64,000 nucleotides of DNA, taken from NCBI GenBank assembly GCA_018398585.1, contig JAGTTD010000001.1, positions 28,155,438-28,219,437 on the forward strand, written 5' to 3'. Both the position numbers and the translations under genes were made by a program. The DNA is from Simmondsia chinensis (lineage: Eukaryota; Streptophyta; Magnoliopsida; Caryophyllales; Simmondsiaceae). Positions 23,690 through 34,068 of this stretch are shown here, in pieces (positions within the stretch are counted from its first letter, which is position 1; each line of letters starts with the position of its first letter). The notes under the pieces are model-generated. The model was not told the DNA's origin. It was given only the letters and a program-made list of their open reading frames with translations, and did not search any database.

Positions 23690-24010
23690 GAGGGCTGGCA
23701 CGCAACAGCGCAAGCCTAGGGCGAACACGCCACAAGGTGAACCGAGAGCCCGCACACAACAATGCAAGCTGAGGGCTTGCTAGTTGCCACACAGCAAGCC
23801 GAGTGCCCGCACGTTGCTACGAGACAAGCCGAGAGCTCGCACGCGGCAACACAAGCCGAAGGGCCACATGCCGCAATGCAAGTGGAAGGCCTGCAAGCAG
23901 TAACAACACAAGCAGAGGGCTGCACGAAGCAACGCAAACCGAGGGCCTGCACGGAGCAACGCAAGCCAAGATCCCGCAAGAAGCAACGCAAGTCGCAAGC
24001 TCACGAAGGA
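23690..24010 (+). repeat. Minisatellite, unit about 27-33 bp
   Basis: About ten imperfect units of the form GCAACGCAAGCCGAGGGCCTG-CACG. Both strands stay open in several frames, which gives misleading alanine/cysteine-rich ORFs. Confidence 0.75.
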
Positions 24011-25529
24011 CGGGACAAAATGCCGATCTGCAAGGCGATAAGCCTCCTGGAAGCATGACAAACACCCGTACTTAGTCAAAATCAAGTAGAAGAACGAAGA
24101 AAGGCAAAAAAAGTAGATAGGCATTTCAACAAAAAATTACACAATACATCCCGGATAAACTGTTCCTTCACATACAAAATACATCAAAGACAAGGACGGA
24201 ACCTTCAAATACTAACACCAAAGTGTTACCACCAGAAGACTCAAAACAACAAATTCTTCACTGGAAGACTCAGTATAACCTATCCTTCACTTCCGTTAAG
24301 ACGAGAGAGAGGGACAAAAAGAGAAAACGTCAACAGAAGCTGGAAGCCCACACCAACTCCTGAAGCTGTGAGCCTCGTCCGAAGCAGGCAAGATGCCGGC
24401 ACTTGAAGCTATAACCCCGCACAAGGCAAGAGAGACGCCTACATAAAAGACCGTAAAACTCTTCGAGGCAGACAAGATGTCAAAAGTTTTCTCAAAACTA
24501 GAGACCCGCCAAGGAATTCTTCGAGAAAAGTCCGTTTAATGAGCTCCTCTTGCTGTCAGCAACGGCACGAGCGACTTGCTCCAGGACTCAAGAAATGATG
24601 GCATCCTACTTTGGAATACGAGACCCTTGTTTCCGAAGTCGGACAGCTTGCTCCGCAATACGAGTATGCGGCGTTGAGATGGCAGAGTGAAGCTCCCTCA
24701 CAGCATGCTCACTTTGCCTTTAGCTGGAAACGACAAACTCCGACACACACAGCGGAGCCACCTCCGGAAACTCGGGGTAGTGAGTCCCTACATATGGAAA
24801 TAGAGAAAGTAGACCCCGATACGGATATTGTCCCAGACGCTCCAGCAAACCATGGTCCGGTCCATCCAAATGACAATGGTAGAACATGCCTCCATAAGCC
24901 ATGATCAAGTAACGGCCCGACACGGCGAACCCGACGATGTTAAAACCATCGAATGCCCTGGGGATCTGGAGCCAATATTCGATGCTCCAATAAAGAAACC
25001 AAAAACAAAAGTCACTTCAATCTCGAAGCAGTCATACTCCAAAAAGGGTACCACTAAGCAAGACAAGACACAGTGAAGTGACGAGAGTCGAAGGGCCATC
25101 TCAGTAGGATATACCCACATCATTGCTCCCGAAGATGCTCCGATGGACCCGTGACGGGAAGAACAAAAACTCTACCGCATTCGAGACAATGTTCCAGCAA
25201 ACCGCATAAGTGCGATTAAAAGGGAGAACGGTCTGACATCATAAAAATCATATCATCAACATAGGCAAGGACCTGAAACAGCAAATTCCACCCCCCGGCA
25301 TAGAGCTTGCCCTTATACACCCATTCGTCCTCCCAGGCGAGCACTTTGTAAGTATTCGTCCACTCCCTTTCGTCATATTCCGAGGAGTGATCATCGACCA
25401 AAAAATTGGACGAGGAAGCCAAATGACTCGGCAGGACCCCGACATCCGAGCATTCACCGATAGCCAGAGAGAAACCTCCATAAACCAAGTCGCAAGCGAG
25501 AATCATTTGCGAACTGGCAGAGGACTAAC

Positions 25530-26876
25530 TGTTAGGACCAAAAAATCACATCCGGGAAAAATGACACATGGCCTCCCATGAACCCAAACGAAGGGATGAG
25601 ACATGGCCTCCAGGCACCTCAATATCGGGTGACGCGTGGCCCTCGGGCACTGCAGCATCTAGCCCCGAGATGCCCTCTTGGAGCCGGCGGGGCAGCAACG
25701 ACTACATGGCACCACGATTCGGATGGATGATGACTCAATGCTTGGAACTCGAAGAGTCTCGTCGAACACGTCTTCTGAAAGTCCCGAACGCAGCTCTTGC
25801 CGGATACCTTTTCCGAGGGACACCTTTCTCCGAAGGACACCCCCTCCAAGAAACACCTTATCTGAGGGACACCTTTTCTGAGGGACACAGCTCTTGTCTG
25901 ACTCGTCTTTCGAGGACCGGGACATGAATCTTGTCGGACACTCCTCCCGAAGCCTCAGATGCGGCTTCCATCAGACACACCCCCGAAGACCCGTCGGACA
26001 CATCTCCAGAGACCCGCTCGCAGAAGCCTAGTGACCCTATAAATAGGGCCATAACCCCCATACATTGACACATTCATATATATATATATTGATACATCCA
26101 TACACACTCAATTACACACTCTCTCTCCTCACCCACACTTTCTCTTCTCACCCACATTTTTCTCTCTCCTACCCCTCTCCTTTTCACGTCACCCCGTCCC
26201 TCTTTCCTCACCACACTCTCTCTCTTCACCATTGCTCTCCCTCCCTCCATTGTAAAAAAGAAGCAAGGAAGCAAGTTCTCTCTCCCCCAAAAGGACCCCT
26301 GAACTCTCTCTCTCTCTACTTGAAGCACGCCCCACGAGGGCTAAAGCCGAGACGCCTCAGGATGACGGGATTTGACCAAGCTTGTGTCAACACGGACGCC
26401 ACCGCCTTGAGCCTAAGAACACCTCCAAAATCACCACATGCAACGCCTTTGCGGCCTGACTCTCCCTCTTGACACGGTATATTCTTTCTCTCTTTTACCT
26501 GGAGCTCTACCCCGAGTTACACAAGGTATTGTACCTTCTTTACTCAACTCGGGCTAAGTATGTAGTTATATATATATTTATTATCTATTCTTGCCTTTTC
26601 TGGGATAAACCCTGATTTAAGCACCGAAGGGGTCTCCCATGGGCCGCGGCCGTGGGTCCCTGTCGTTACATTTACTTATTTCCTGTTTATTATCGTGATT
26701 TCTCGAACATATACTAACTTAAGCACCGGAGGGGTACCCCACGGGCGCGCCCGTGGATCCCTCTGACCAGTTTGTTCACCTGGCAGGTCAAGTCGGGTGT
26801 CGTTCCTGCCCCCTATCCCAAAGAGCTTGAGACTCGACTCTCCTAACCAAGAACCTCAAATTACTGTGCCAAAACA
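25530..26876 (+). repeat. Right LTR of the LARD-like element
   Basis: Direct repeat of 20962-22211 with the same ends. TATAAATAG at 26038-26046 is its TATA box. A CT-rich expansion at 26110-26250 makes it longer. Paired hairpins are kept near 26625-26660 and 26730-26765. Confidence 0.85.
26038..26046 (+). promoter_or_regulatory. TATA box of right LTR
   Basis: TATAAATAG in CCTATAAATAGGGCC. If active it would drive transcription in the direction of the last SH3P exon, 1.1 kb downstream. Confidence 0.55.
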
Positions 26877-27180
26877 ATCTCTTAAGAAGATCGTAAAAGA
26901 AAATGATATGATGAGTTCTTTCTGTATCATTTTGCCTGGGCTTTCTTCACCTAAGACTTTTGGAGTGGTTTGCCTCTTGACAAAATCTTATTCTCGAACT
27001 AGGCATTTCATATTATGTACTTGTGGTTTATCATTGAGTGAGATGGAGGTCTTTGTTGTTAAAAACACTAGCAAGGTTATGGATGTAGAGGTACTTAGTT
27101 GAAATTCTCGACCGTACTTTCCTTAAAAAAGGTTTAATTTTAAGTCAATGATATTGCATTTAAAAAGATGCTTCTTGCAG

Positions 27181-27279
27181 GTGATCCCAGGGGGATGGTC
27201 TAAAGGGGAGTGCAATGGCAAGACTGGTTGTTTTCCCTCTCCTTATGTGCAAAGAGTGGGCAAAGCTGATGCAAAATGA
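27181..27279 (+). CDS. Last coding exon of the SH3P-type gene (second half of SH3 domain)
   Basis: After the acceptor CTTCTTGCAG the frame gives 32 codons and TGA at 27277-27279. VIPGGWSKGECNGKTGCFPS corresponds to the second half of the plant SH3P domain, where relatives have GWSEGECKGKAGWFPS and then a tyrosine-valine pair; here YVQ is present. The phase matches the exon ending at 16271. One oddity is Cys where the family has Trp before FP, a single-base change (TGG to TGT). The tail after the SH3 fold is short. An AT-rich 3' region follows. The SH3 domain binds proline-rich partners in endocytic and autophagic membranes in the family. Confidence 0.72.
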   Translation: MIPGGWSKGECNGKTGCFPSPYVQRVGKADAK

Positions 27280-28976
27280 CACAGAGGGTTCCATATAGTT
27301 GTATAGCTTCTTAGTTGCCATTGTAAATTGTGCTATTTATATGTCACTAAAGGGGCTAAAATTATTTGTAAAAATACTTTAAGGGGACATCATGATTGAG
27401 AAAAGTAAAAGGAAATAATGTTTATTATTTACACAAGGACAACATGTTTTGAAAAGAACTAATGATTCACTTATTTTGGAAAAAAGAACAAGGTTATTTG
27501 ACTTTATCCCTAGCGCTACTTTATTTGCCATGTTAACTTTCTGTTGCCATATCATTCTTTCAGTTTCCTATGTTATCACTTGGAATACCTATGATGAAGT
27601 TGACGCTCTTCTTGTTCTTCCAAAATATATTGTAATTTTTTTAGACATATTGTCCTTGGTTTTTTTTCCTTATTGGGGTAAATATCATAAAGATTTTCTA
27701 AATTATTGGTTAAAACCAAAGTGACCTCCAAATCTTTTAATTTTATCAAAGACTATCCTTGTAACTTTTACCATCATCAAGAACATCTTTCAAACTATTA
27801 ATTAAAAGTCATTATGATTCATTCAACTTTTAGCTCAAAGACATTTTAAAACTGTTTGTTAAAATCAATGTGACACACCTAATTTGTAATAGGATAATAT
27901 TCATAGAACAGTCAAACTACCAGTCAGAATCAAAATGATCTTATTGAACTTTTGATTTCATTGAAGACACTCTCTAAACTATTGGTCAAAACTGACGTGA
28001 CCTCGTAACTTTTAATTTTTTCAAAGGCTTGATTTATTTAACTAAAATTAATTGATCCCCCTACTTTCCAAAATTTTTCAAAGACATTAAAAAATTCAAC
28101 AAAATTAAAGAAAATTTGGTTCAAGTATTCTAAAATTTGATAATATACATTGTGAGCATTTAAATAATTTATATAAATTGAACTTTGCAAATTTTTTTCT
28201 TAGGTGCCATCCCCATAACTCTATTAAGATTTCATTAAATTAACCAAAAATACCGTCAAAAATGATTTAACTAAGATAAAAATGTTATTTATATTTAAAT
28301 AATTATAAATATAAAAAACTATTTAATATAATGTTCTAATCCAAAGATATAATTTTAAAATTTTTAATTTTTAAAATTACTTATTGGTAGTTTTAGGGAA
28401 TTCTGTTTTTAGACTAGAGTTATCCCATGTGATGCATGGTGTGTGATTAAATTTTACATACATCATTGATAATTATATTATTAATATAAATAAAAATAAA
28501 GTTTGCCTATGTCATAATTTATATATATTGAGAAAAGACTTGATTTTATTGTAAATTAAACCTTTTATATCAATATAGATACAGATGAGAGACTGAGGGT
28601 TTAAAGGAGAAGAGGTATGCAAATTCGCTTTGTCTATTGTGAAGAAAAGTAACTTTTGTATATTTTTCTGAGCTGTGTGTCGACACACAAAAACTATGTA
28701 TCGACACACACCTTAGAAATATTCTGCACCATAGAAACGTCCATGCAAATTATCACCTACTGATTTAATCGTTACTAGTCCCAAAGCCCCTTTTTTTCTC
28801 TGTCATGCAGTCTACATTCATAGGCCCTAAGTACCTAATGTTTTCTTGCCAAATCTCAAGAAATCACTGGAGAAATATCTATTAGGCCATTTTCATTGAG
28901 TTTTCTGAATCTACATTTCTCTTTCAGGTAAGAAAGTGAAAATATATGAGCATCATGTTCGCACACCAGGTCTTCG
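27280..28976. other. Probable 3' UTR, then AT-rich sequence with decayed repeats
   Basis: The first 100-200 bases may be the SH3P 3' UTR. From 27720 to 28080 a decayed repeat recurs, built on AAACTATT-GGTCAAAA-TGACGTGACC-TAACTTTTAATTTT. At 28672-28712 lies a second cluster of TGTGTCGACACACA palindromes like that near 10.5 kb. A 91-codon frame at 27449-27724 is hydrophobic and AT-rich and is not recognised. Confidence 0.45.
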
Positions 28977-30353
28977 TGTTGGAAATGGTGTCCCGAAAAC
29001 CTAATTATGTGGTTAATTAAATAAAATTGTTTTATGTCTGATTATGTTTTACAAGTTAGATATACGTGTGATTGTTTTCTAAAATGTTCCATGATATGGA
29101 CGCAGTCCAAGATGACATGTCAAGTTTGGTTTAAATGGTCAATGAGATTGAGCGACAAAGTGACTTAAATCAATTAGTAATATGTTATCAAAGAATGTTT
29201 GTAGTCGGTGATAAGTTAGACAACTTGTTTGACAAGACTATAATATGATGCTTTAGATAACTTGTCTTGATCATGTTGATAGGGATCCAAAAGCATTATG
29301 TTGGTGTCATAAGATTGGAACACTGAGCTAGACCATGTGAGTTGCTCATATTTGTATTACTATCATAAATAAGCAACTCATTTTATTATGTTTATACAAT
29401 TATTGTAAATCTAGAAAATAGTATGAACTCATGCATGGAATGTTAGTTACTTTGATGCACTAAAAGAATTAGGTTACAATGTGTAAATGAGATCTTATGT
29501 TCATTGGATAATTGCATGAAGTGTAGAGGATGGATGTTTTACTAGGAATCTATAAGATAAGATGTCCCCTTAGTTAGTTCGCATGCATTCAAATTGATTC
29601 TAGAGAGTTTGGTCAGAGCATTCCATATGTTTGACACTTGGAATTACTATAGAAGTGTTTTTCATATTAGTGAATTATTCGAGAATGGCGAGTTGGGAGC
29701 TAAGAAAGCTACATGAGAAAGAATAGTAATAGTAGTTTAAATTATTTTTTTTTATAGATATTTAATAGAGGGGTCAATTGTGAGTAAACAATCATAGAGA
29801 ATTTAACGAGTAAATATATTTATTTCTCAAGTGCAGTAAAACTTAGTGGAATTAAGTTTTACTAAATAGTAATCAATTATTATCATGAGATGATAATAAA
29901 ATTTGACTCATTTGGAGCTAGAACTAAATTATCCCTAAAGTCATTGCACAAGCCTCTAATATATGAACCTTAAAGTGAAGAGAATTAATGAGATGAATAA
30001 ATTATTTTTTACTAAACCCAGAGTTCATTAGATGAATTTAAACTAGAAAAATAAAAATAAAAATAAAAAAAATAGGAAAATACATGCTAGGCCACGCGCT
30101 CACTCGCACATGGGGGTGATTCCAGTATCGCCTCGAGCAACCGGTGCGCACGGCTCATGTTGGTGATTCGCGTCGTTTGACGACCAATTACAGGGTGCCA
30201 CGTGGCACCCTGTGACGTGATGCTGGGTTTTTTGTTTTTATGTGTTTTTCTTTTGGTATTTTGGATAGATTTCTCAGCATTTTGATTTATCAAGAATCTT
30301 AATTTTAGTTTTATTTTTTATTTCAAAATTAAAGTCTTATTTTTTGGAGCCTT

Positions 30354-30384
<31 letters not shown>

Positions 30385-30829
30385 TGATTTTAGAGTTTAT
30401 GCATAACACATATTTTGACCTACTTCAAGAATTAGCGAACTGAAGAGGCAAAAGTGCTCTCTCATTTTCTCTCCAAAAATAGTTTAAGTTCTTGATATCA
30501 AGACTCCCATACGGTAGGTGTATAGGGGTGTTGCGGAATAGACCAGCGGTATTGTTTGAGCATCATCTTACACTTACGGTCTCATCGAGGTATGTAAATT
30601 CTCAACTAATTCTTTTAAAATTCGTATTTAATTTGTTTTCGTGTTTTATCTATCATGCTATGTGTTGTCATGTATAATTAGAGTAGAGACCTTTTATTGT
30701 TCAAACTTCAGAATTTTAAGTTGTGATTCTGTGTCATGATATAGATACAATTGTACTTAGATTTAAATATTGCAATTTGGTAGGAAAGGTGGTTGTTACA
30801 AATTGATTTGTTGGCAGGTGAATTGGGTA

Positions 30830-31059
30830 AAGAACACACCCAGTGCCTCATGGGCTCCCGCCTACGCAGGGTTTGGGGGGGGCGGATACAGGCAGCCTTC
30901 CCCCTTCAGGGTGTTAACCTGAAGAGAGGCTGTTTCCCAGTGCCCCCAACCTGAGGGTGAGGACTTCCCAGGAGGTCACCTATCCTGGTACTACTCTCGC
31001 CCAACACGCTTAACTTCGGAGTTCTAATGGGATCCGGTGACAGCGTGTTGGTGCCCTCT
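30830..31059 (-). mobile_element. Chimeric SINE: 5S rRNA-like head with Au-type body
   Basis: Flanked by perfect 19-bp duplications TTGGCAGGTGAATTGGGTA at 30811-30829 and 31060-31078. On the minus strand the first 105 bases (31056 to 30952) follow plant 5S rRNA, including CCGAAGTTAAGCGTG, GGGCGAGAGTAGTAC and GGTGACCTCCTGGGAAGTCC, which cover the internal Pol III promoter. Next comes an Au-like body: ACTGGGAAACAGCCTCTC, CTTCAGGTTAACACC, AAGGCTGCCTG, AACCCTGCGTAGGCGGGAGC and GAGGCACTGGG. The inverted arm of the foldback at 33218-33336 shows the same site empty. Confidence 0.85.
30952..31056 (-). other. 5S rRNA-derived segment (SINE head, not a functional 5S gene)
   Basis: About 105 bases align by eye to plant 5S rRNA. 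Box A has one deleted base (GCGTGTTGGG for GCGTGCTTGGG), the intermediate element is kept and box C has one G to A change. Both ends of the rRNA are altered or missing. Confidence 0.85.
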
Positions 31060-31596
31060 TTGGCAGGTGAATTGGGTAGTTTGAATAGTAGTTAGTTAGT
31101 TATTCCTTTGTGTAATATAATTGGAGACCTTATGAATTTTGTATGGATATGTGAAAATATCTTGAGTAATATAAGTTTTCCTCTCTCATCTTAACTATAA
31201 TTCTCTCATTCTTGTAACAAACCCTAGGGCTGTGAAAATTAGTATTAAAGCTCAATGCGATTCAAGATTGGGAATTTGTGATGATTGTTTAACCTCCATT
31301 TGTCATTAACTTGGTGAGCACAAAGGTTTGTGGTTTTCACAATTCAAGAATTGAAGTTCTTGATCGAATCCCGTTCCTCGTCAACTAGCTGATTGCAATT
31401 TGGGTGTTAATAATAACGTTCTGGGCATAGTCACTCATGGGTAGTACAAAACCACATTGTGAAAACATGATAATGTCAAAAGGAAGTTGATAGAAGGTGG
31501 TTAAGATGTGAGAGGAAAACTTGTATTACTCTAGATATTGTCACATATCCATATAAGGTCCATAAGGTCTCCAATTACACTATACAAAGGGCCTAA

Positions 31597-33212
31597 TGTA
31601 AAGAACCTTGACATTGGGATACCGCGCACAGGGTGATGCCTGGCGTTAAGCGCATCATGACTCGATCAGTGCTCTGACATAGGCACTTGGCGCACAAACC
31701 TCTAGTGCTTGATTAGATGTCAGCGCCTAGGTTTTGGCTGCGGCATGGGACATGATGGACCTTGACCCAAGCATGACTCGGGGAGGGCATGCGAGCTTGA
31801 AGCAGCGCATTGACATAGTAAAGGATCACTAGTCAAGCGCATGATAATGCTCAAGTGGGCACATGTTAGTTGTGCCGCACTAGTTAAGGACGGACCCATG
31901 CCTAAGTGCAAACGCATGCGTTGTGTCAATATGAGGTGAACATCAATGGGGAACAAGTATATACGCAGTGTGCATCCTTTGTACGGATGAATCGGGCATA
32001 ACGGAGATGAGCTTGAGCTTGGCATCAACGGACCGAGGGCTATGCACTTGTTGCACGGCACTGAACCAAGGTGCACGGGTCAGGGGCATTATGTGCACAA
32101 GCAAGGGCAAGGCATGAAAAGCTGAGTCCAAGCGCACGAGTGGATGCACTGTGCTAGCGTGACAATGGACCTTCACCTAGACGCCATATGGCACCAACCC
32201 AAGATGGACCTTGAGTGGGCCTAAGTGTTGAAGTGGACAAACGGACAATCCTAAGGTTTGGGCCTTGACCAACGGATAGGTCTAAGGATTGCGTGAGCAA
32301 GGCATGGGCCCAATGTAGGGCACTAGCCCGGCCCGGATGTGCTCAGGCCTAGAGGGCCGGGCTAGTGCTAATGCGCAGGCCCAGCGCAGGGCGCGAGCTC
32401 GGGGCTTACGCAGGCCCAACATAGGGCATGGGCTCAACGCAAGATGCTAGCTTGGCCCTGGGCATGCGTAGGCCCAAAATGAGGCACGGGCCTAGTGCAA
32501 GGCACCGGCCCGGCCCAGGGCATGCGCGGGCCCAAAGCGAGGCGGGGCCTAGTGCAAGGCACTGGCCCGTCCTAGGGCATACGAGGGCCCAATATGGGGT
32601 ATGGGCCCAGTGCAAGGCACTGGCCCGGCCCAGGCGTGCACAAGCCTAATACGGGGCACGGGCCCAGGGTGTGCGCAGGCATGCATTGGTCCAGCCCAGC
32701 GCATGCATGCGTAGGCCCAACAAGGCCCGGTTGTAAACCAAGTCAAAGAGGAGCATGTTGAGCACCTTGGTGATGGTTACCTAAGAAGAAAAGCGGGTAA
32801 GACCCTTGACTAGTTCAAACGGGATTTGAGCGGGAAAAGAGGAAGAGTGGGGTTGATCGCTGGTTCAAAAATAGGTGCCTAAAATAAGAGTAAGGGCATT
32901 GACCAGCCTTGACTTATAACCGCCACTAGGCATGTTAAGAGATCATGGAGCATGGTTTGAACCAAGAAGAGAGGTAATTGGCAGGAATGGTTATCCATGA
33001 CCTTGGGGTTGTCAAGGTCTGTAAATATGTGGGATTTGTATTCATTTGGTATGCTATGTAATCCTAGAAATGAAATAATAATATAGTCCCTTATTCTCGT
33101 ATATTCTCCCTTGCGTTTCCTTTGTGTTCTTTTCGTGTATTTTAAGTGTGGGTTTCAGCTGGGTGAGTGAACCTTACCGCCATCACAGCTAGTCTAGAAA
33201 TTAACTGTGACA
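31597..33212. mobile_element. Solo LTR, 1616 bp
   Basis: Starts TGTAAAGAACC and ends AACTGTGACA, with perfect 5-bp duplications CCTAA at 31592-31596 and 33213-33217. The other foldback arm (near 31098) shows the uninterrupted site. No internal region or second LTR is present, so it is the product of LTR-LTR recombination. The parent family was not identified. Confidence 0.8.
32285..32705. repeat. GC-rich tandem repeat, unit about 60-66 bp, within the solo LTR
   Basis: Six or seven imperfect units with GGCACGGGCCTAGTGCAAGG, CACTGGCCCGGCCCAGGG and GCATGCGCAGGCCCAA. The composition contrasts sharply with the AT-rich flanks. Confidence 0.8.
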
Positions 33213-33403
33213 CCTAACTAACTAACTGTTATTTAAACTACCCAATTCACCTGCCAACAAATCAATTGGTAATAACAACCTTTCCCGCCAAATTGCAATA
33301 TTGGAAACTAGGTACAATTGTTTCTATATCATGACATTCCGCTGCACTTGATCCAATGGCTTTAGAAAATTTTAGTTTATGATATTAAAATTATCCCAAA
33401 AAT

Positions 33404-33416
33404 TGGTATCAGAGCC
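33404..33416 (+). other. Primer binding site, initiator tRNA-Met type
   Basis: TGGTATCAGAGCC is the exact canonical plant site. It lies shortly after the inferred LTR end. Confidence 0.75.
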
Positions 33417-34060
33417 GATCTTTGATTATTCATGGTGTGCACGAGGACATTATTAGGCATAATTGAGAAACTATATTTGAATATGAATTAACGATATGAT
33501 CATGCTAAAAGAAAGATGCAATCGTTGTTGAATATGTTTGTATAAATTGTTATATGTTTGATTGAATATTTTAAATAGTTTAAAATCTCAATTAAAGAAT
33601 GTATTCTTTAATGTTTAATCATGACTTAAATTTCATTGTGAAAATTAAACTTTTATACCTTGTAAAATTAGTTTATCTAATGAAATTAAATAATTTAATT
33701 GATCTATTATGATTATTATAAATAAATTACAAAATTACTAGGAGTATATTCCTAAATTATCTAATAAGGTTAGATATGCAAATTTGTTGAATGATTTAGA
33801 TATATACATTATCACAAATAATATTTAATAGGATTAGATATTTGGTTATTCAAAAATAATATGAACGAATGAGATTAAAATCTAAAATAATTATTTATTT
33901 ATTTAAATCAAAATTAAATAAAAAGGTGAAAAACGCACACATCCAGCCTCAATCCGCGCCTCTCACGCGCGACCAATGCTCGTGTGACACTTCTTGCGCT
34001 CAGGGTTATATCCAGGTGAAGCATGACGGGCCAATCTGACATGTCAGGTGTGGCTGTTGG
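33417..34060. other. AT-rich leader of the Copia relic, left of the hAT
   Basis: No ORF. It continues on the other side of the hAT at 37217 and is consistent with the long untranslated leader of such elements. Confidence 0.4.
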
Positions 34061-34068
34061 GTTTGGTG

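Larger units (their letters stand above)
22212..25529 (+). other. Internal region of the LARD-like element, no genes
   Basis: GC-richer than its surroundings and built largely from decayed repeats with GCCCGT and CGGTCT(C/T)GCCCACGGCAA motifs. Several frames are open by chance because of the base composition, but none resembles gag, pol or a host protein. Confidence 0.6.
20962..26876 (+). mobile_element. Non-coding LTR element (LARD-like), 5.9 kb
   Basis: Two direct LTRs, each starting TGTTAGGACCAAAAA and ending CCAAAACA, enclose 3.3 kb without gag or pol. Flanks are GTCTC on the left and ATCTC on the right, a 5-bp target duplication with one change. The LTRs differ clearly in sequence and length (1250 against 1347 bp), so the insertion is old. 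No standard primer site follows the left LTR and no good polypurine tract precedes the right one. It would depend on proteins of another element. It lies in the SH3P intron. Confidence 0.75.
16272..27180 (+). other. Inferred 10.9 kb intron of the SH3P-type gene
   Basis: Bounded by GTATTC at the left and CTTCTTGCAG at the right, joining two phase-0 exons. It contains LTR family A copies 2 and 3, a minus-strand family B LTR with an antisense plant-mobile-domain relic, and a 5.9 kb LTR element pair. That is far longer than normal plant introns and is explained by insertions. Confidence 0.62.
30732..33336. mobile_element. Foldback element with about 219-bp inverted arms, carrying two later insertions
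   Basis: The left end TGTCATGATATAGATACAAT is inverted at the right end (TGTCATGATATAGAAACAAT on the minus strand). The arms match over about 219 bases once the SINE and solo LTR are removed, with a central loop near 31200-31496. The flanks TTCTG (30727-30731) and TTCCG (33337-33341) look like a 5-bp duplication with one change. Without insertions it would be about 735 bp. The ends TG...CA would also fit LTRs in inverted orientation. No ORF. Confidence 0.65.
28977..33403 (+). repeat. Probable long Copia LTR, split by the foldback element
   Basis: Begins TGTTGGAAATGGTGTCCCG, a common start of plant Copia LTRs, and ends just before the primer site at 33404. A TA microsatellite lies at about 30358-30385. 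Without the insertion at 30732-33336 (and one target copy) it would be about 1.8 kb. Only one copy is visible, so the boundaries are tentative. Confidence 0.5.

Noticed and set aside
25216..25506. Minus-strand frame containing AYVDDMIFM, like a Copia reverse transcriptase active site
   Set aside because: The rest of the 96 residues shows none of the other RT motifs, and the sequence lies in a repeat-rich non-coding internal region.
27449..27724. 91-codon hydrophobic frame
   Set aside because: AT-rich, no recognised motif, no clear start context; it could be chance. Kept only as a note in the 27280-28976 entry.
30952..31056. 5S rRNA gene
   Set aside because: It lacks both rRNA ends, has changes in the internal promoter, no spacer or terminator of a 5S array, and lies inside a retroposed unit with a target duplication.
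31720..32750. Alanine/histidine-rich and cysteine/alanine-rich frames on the minus strand
   Set aside because: Produced by the GC-rich tandem units of the solo LTR.
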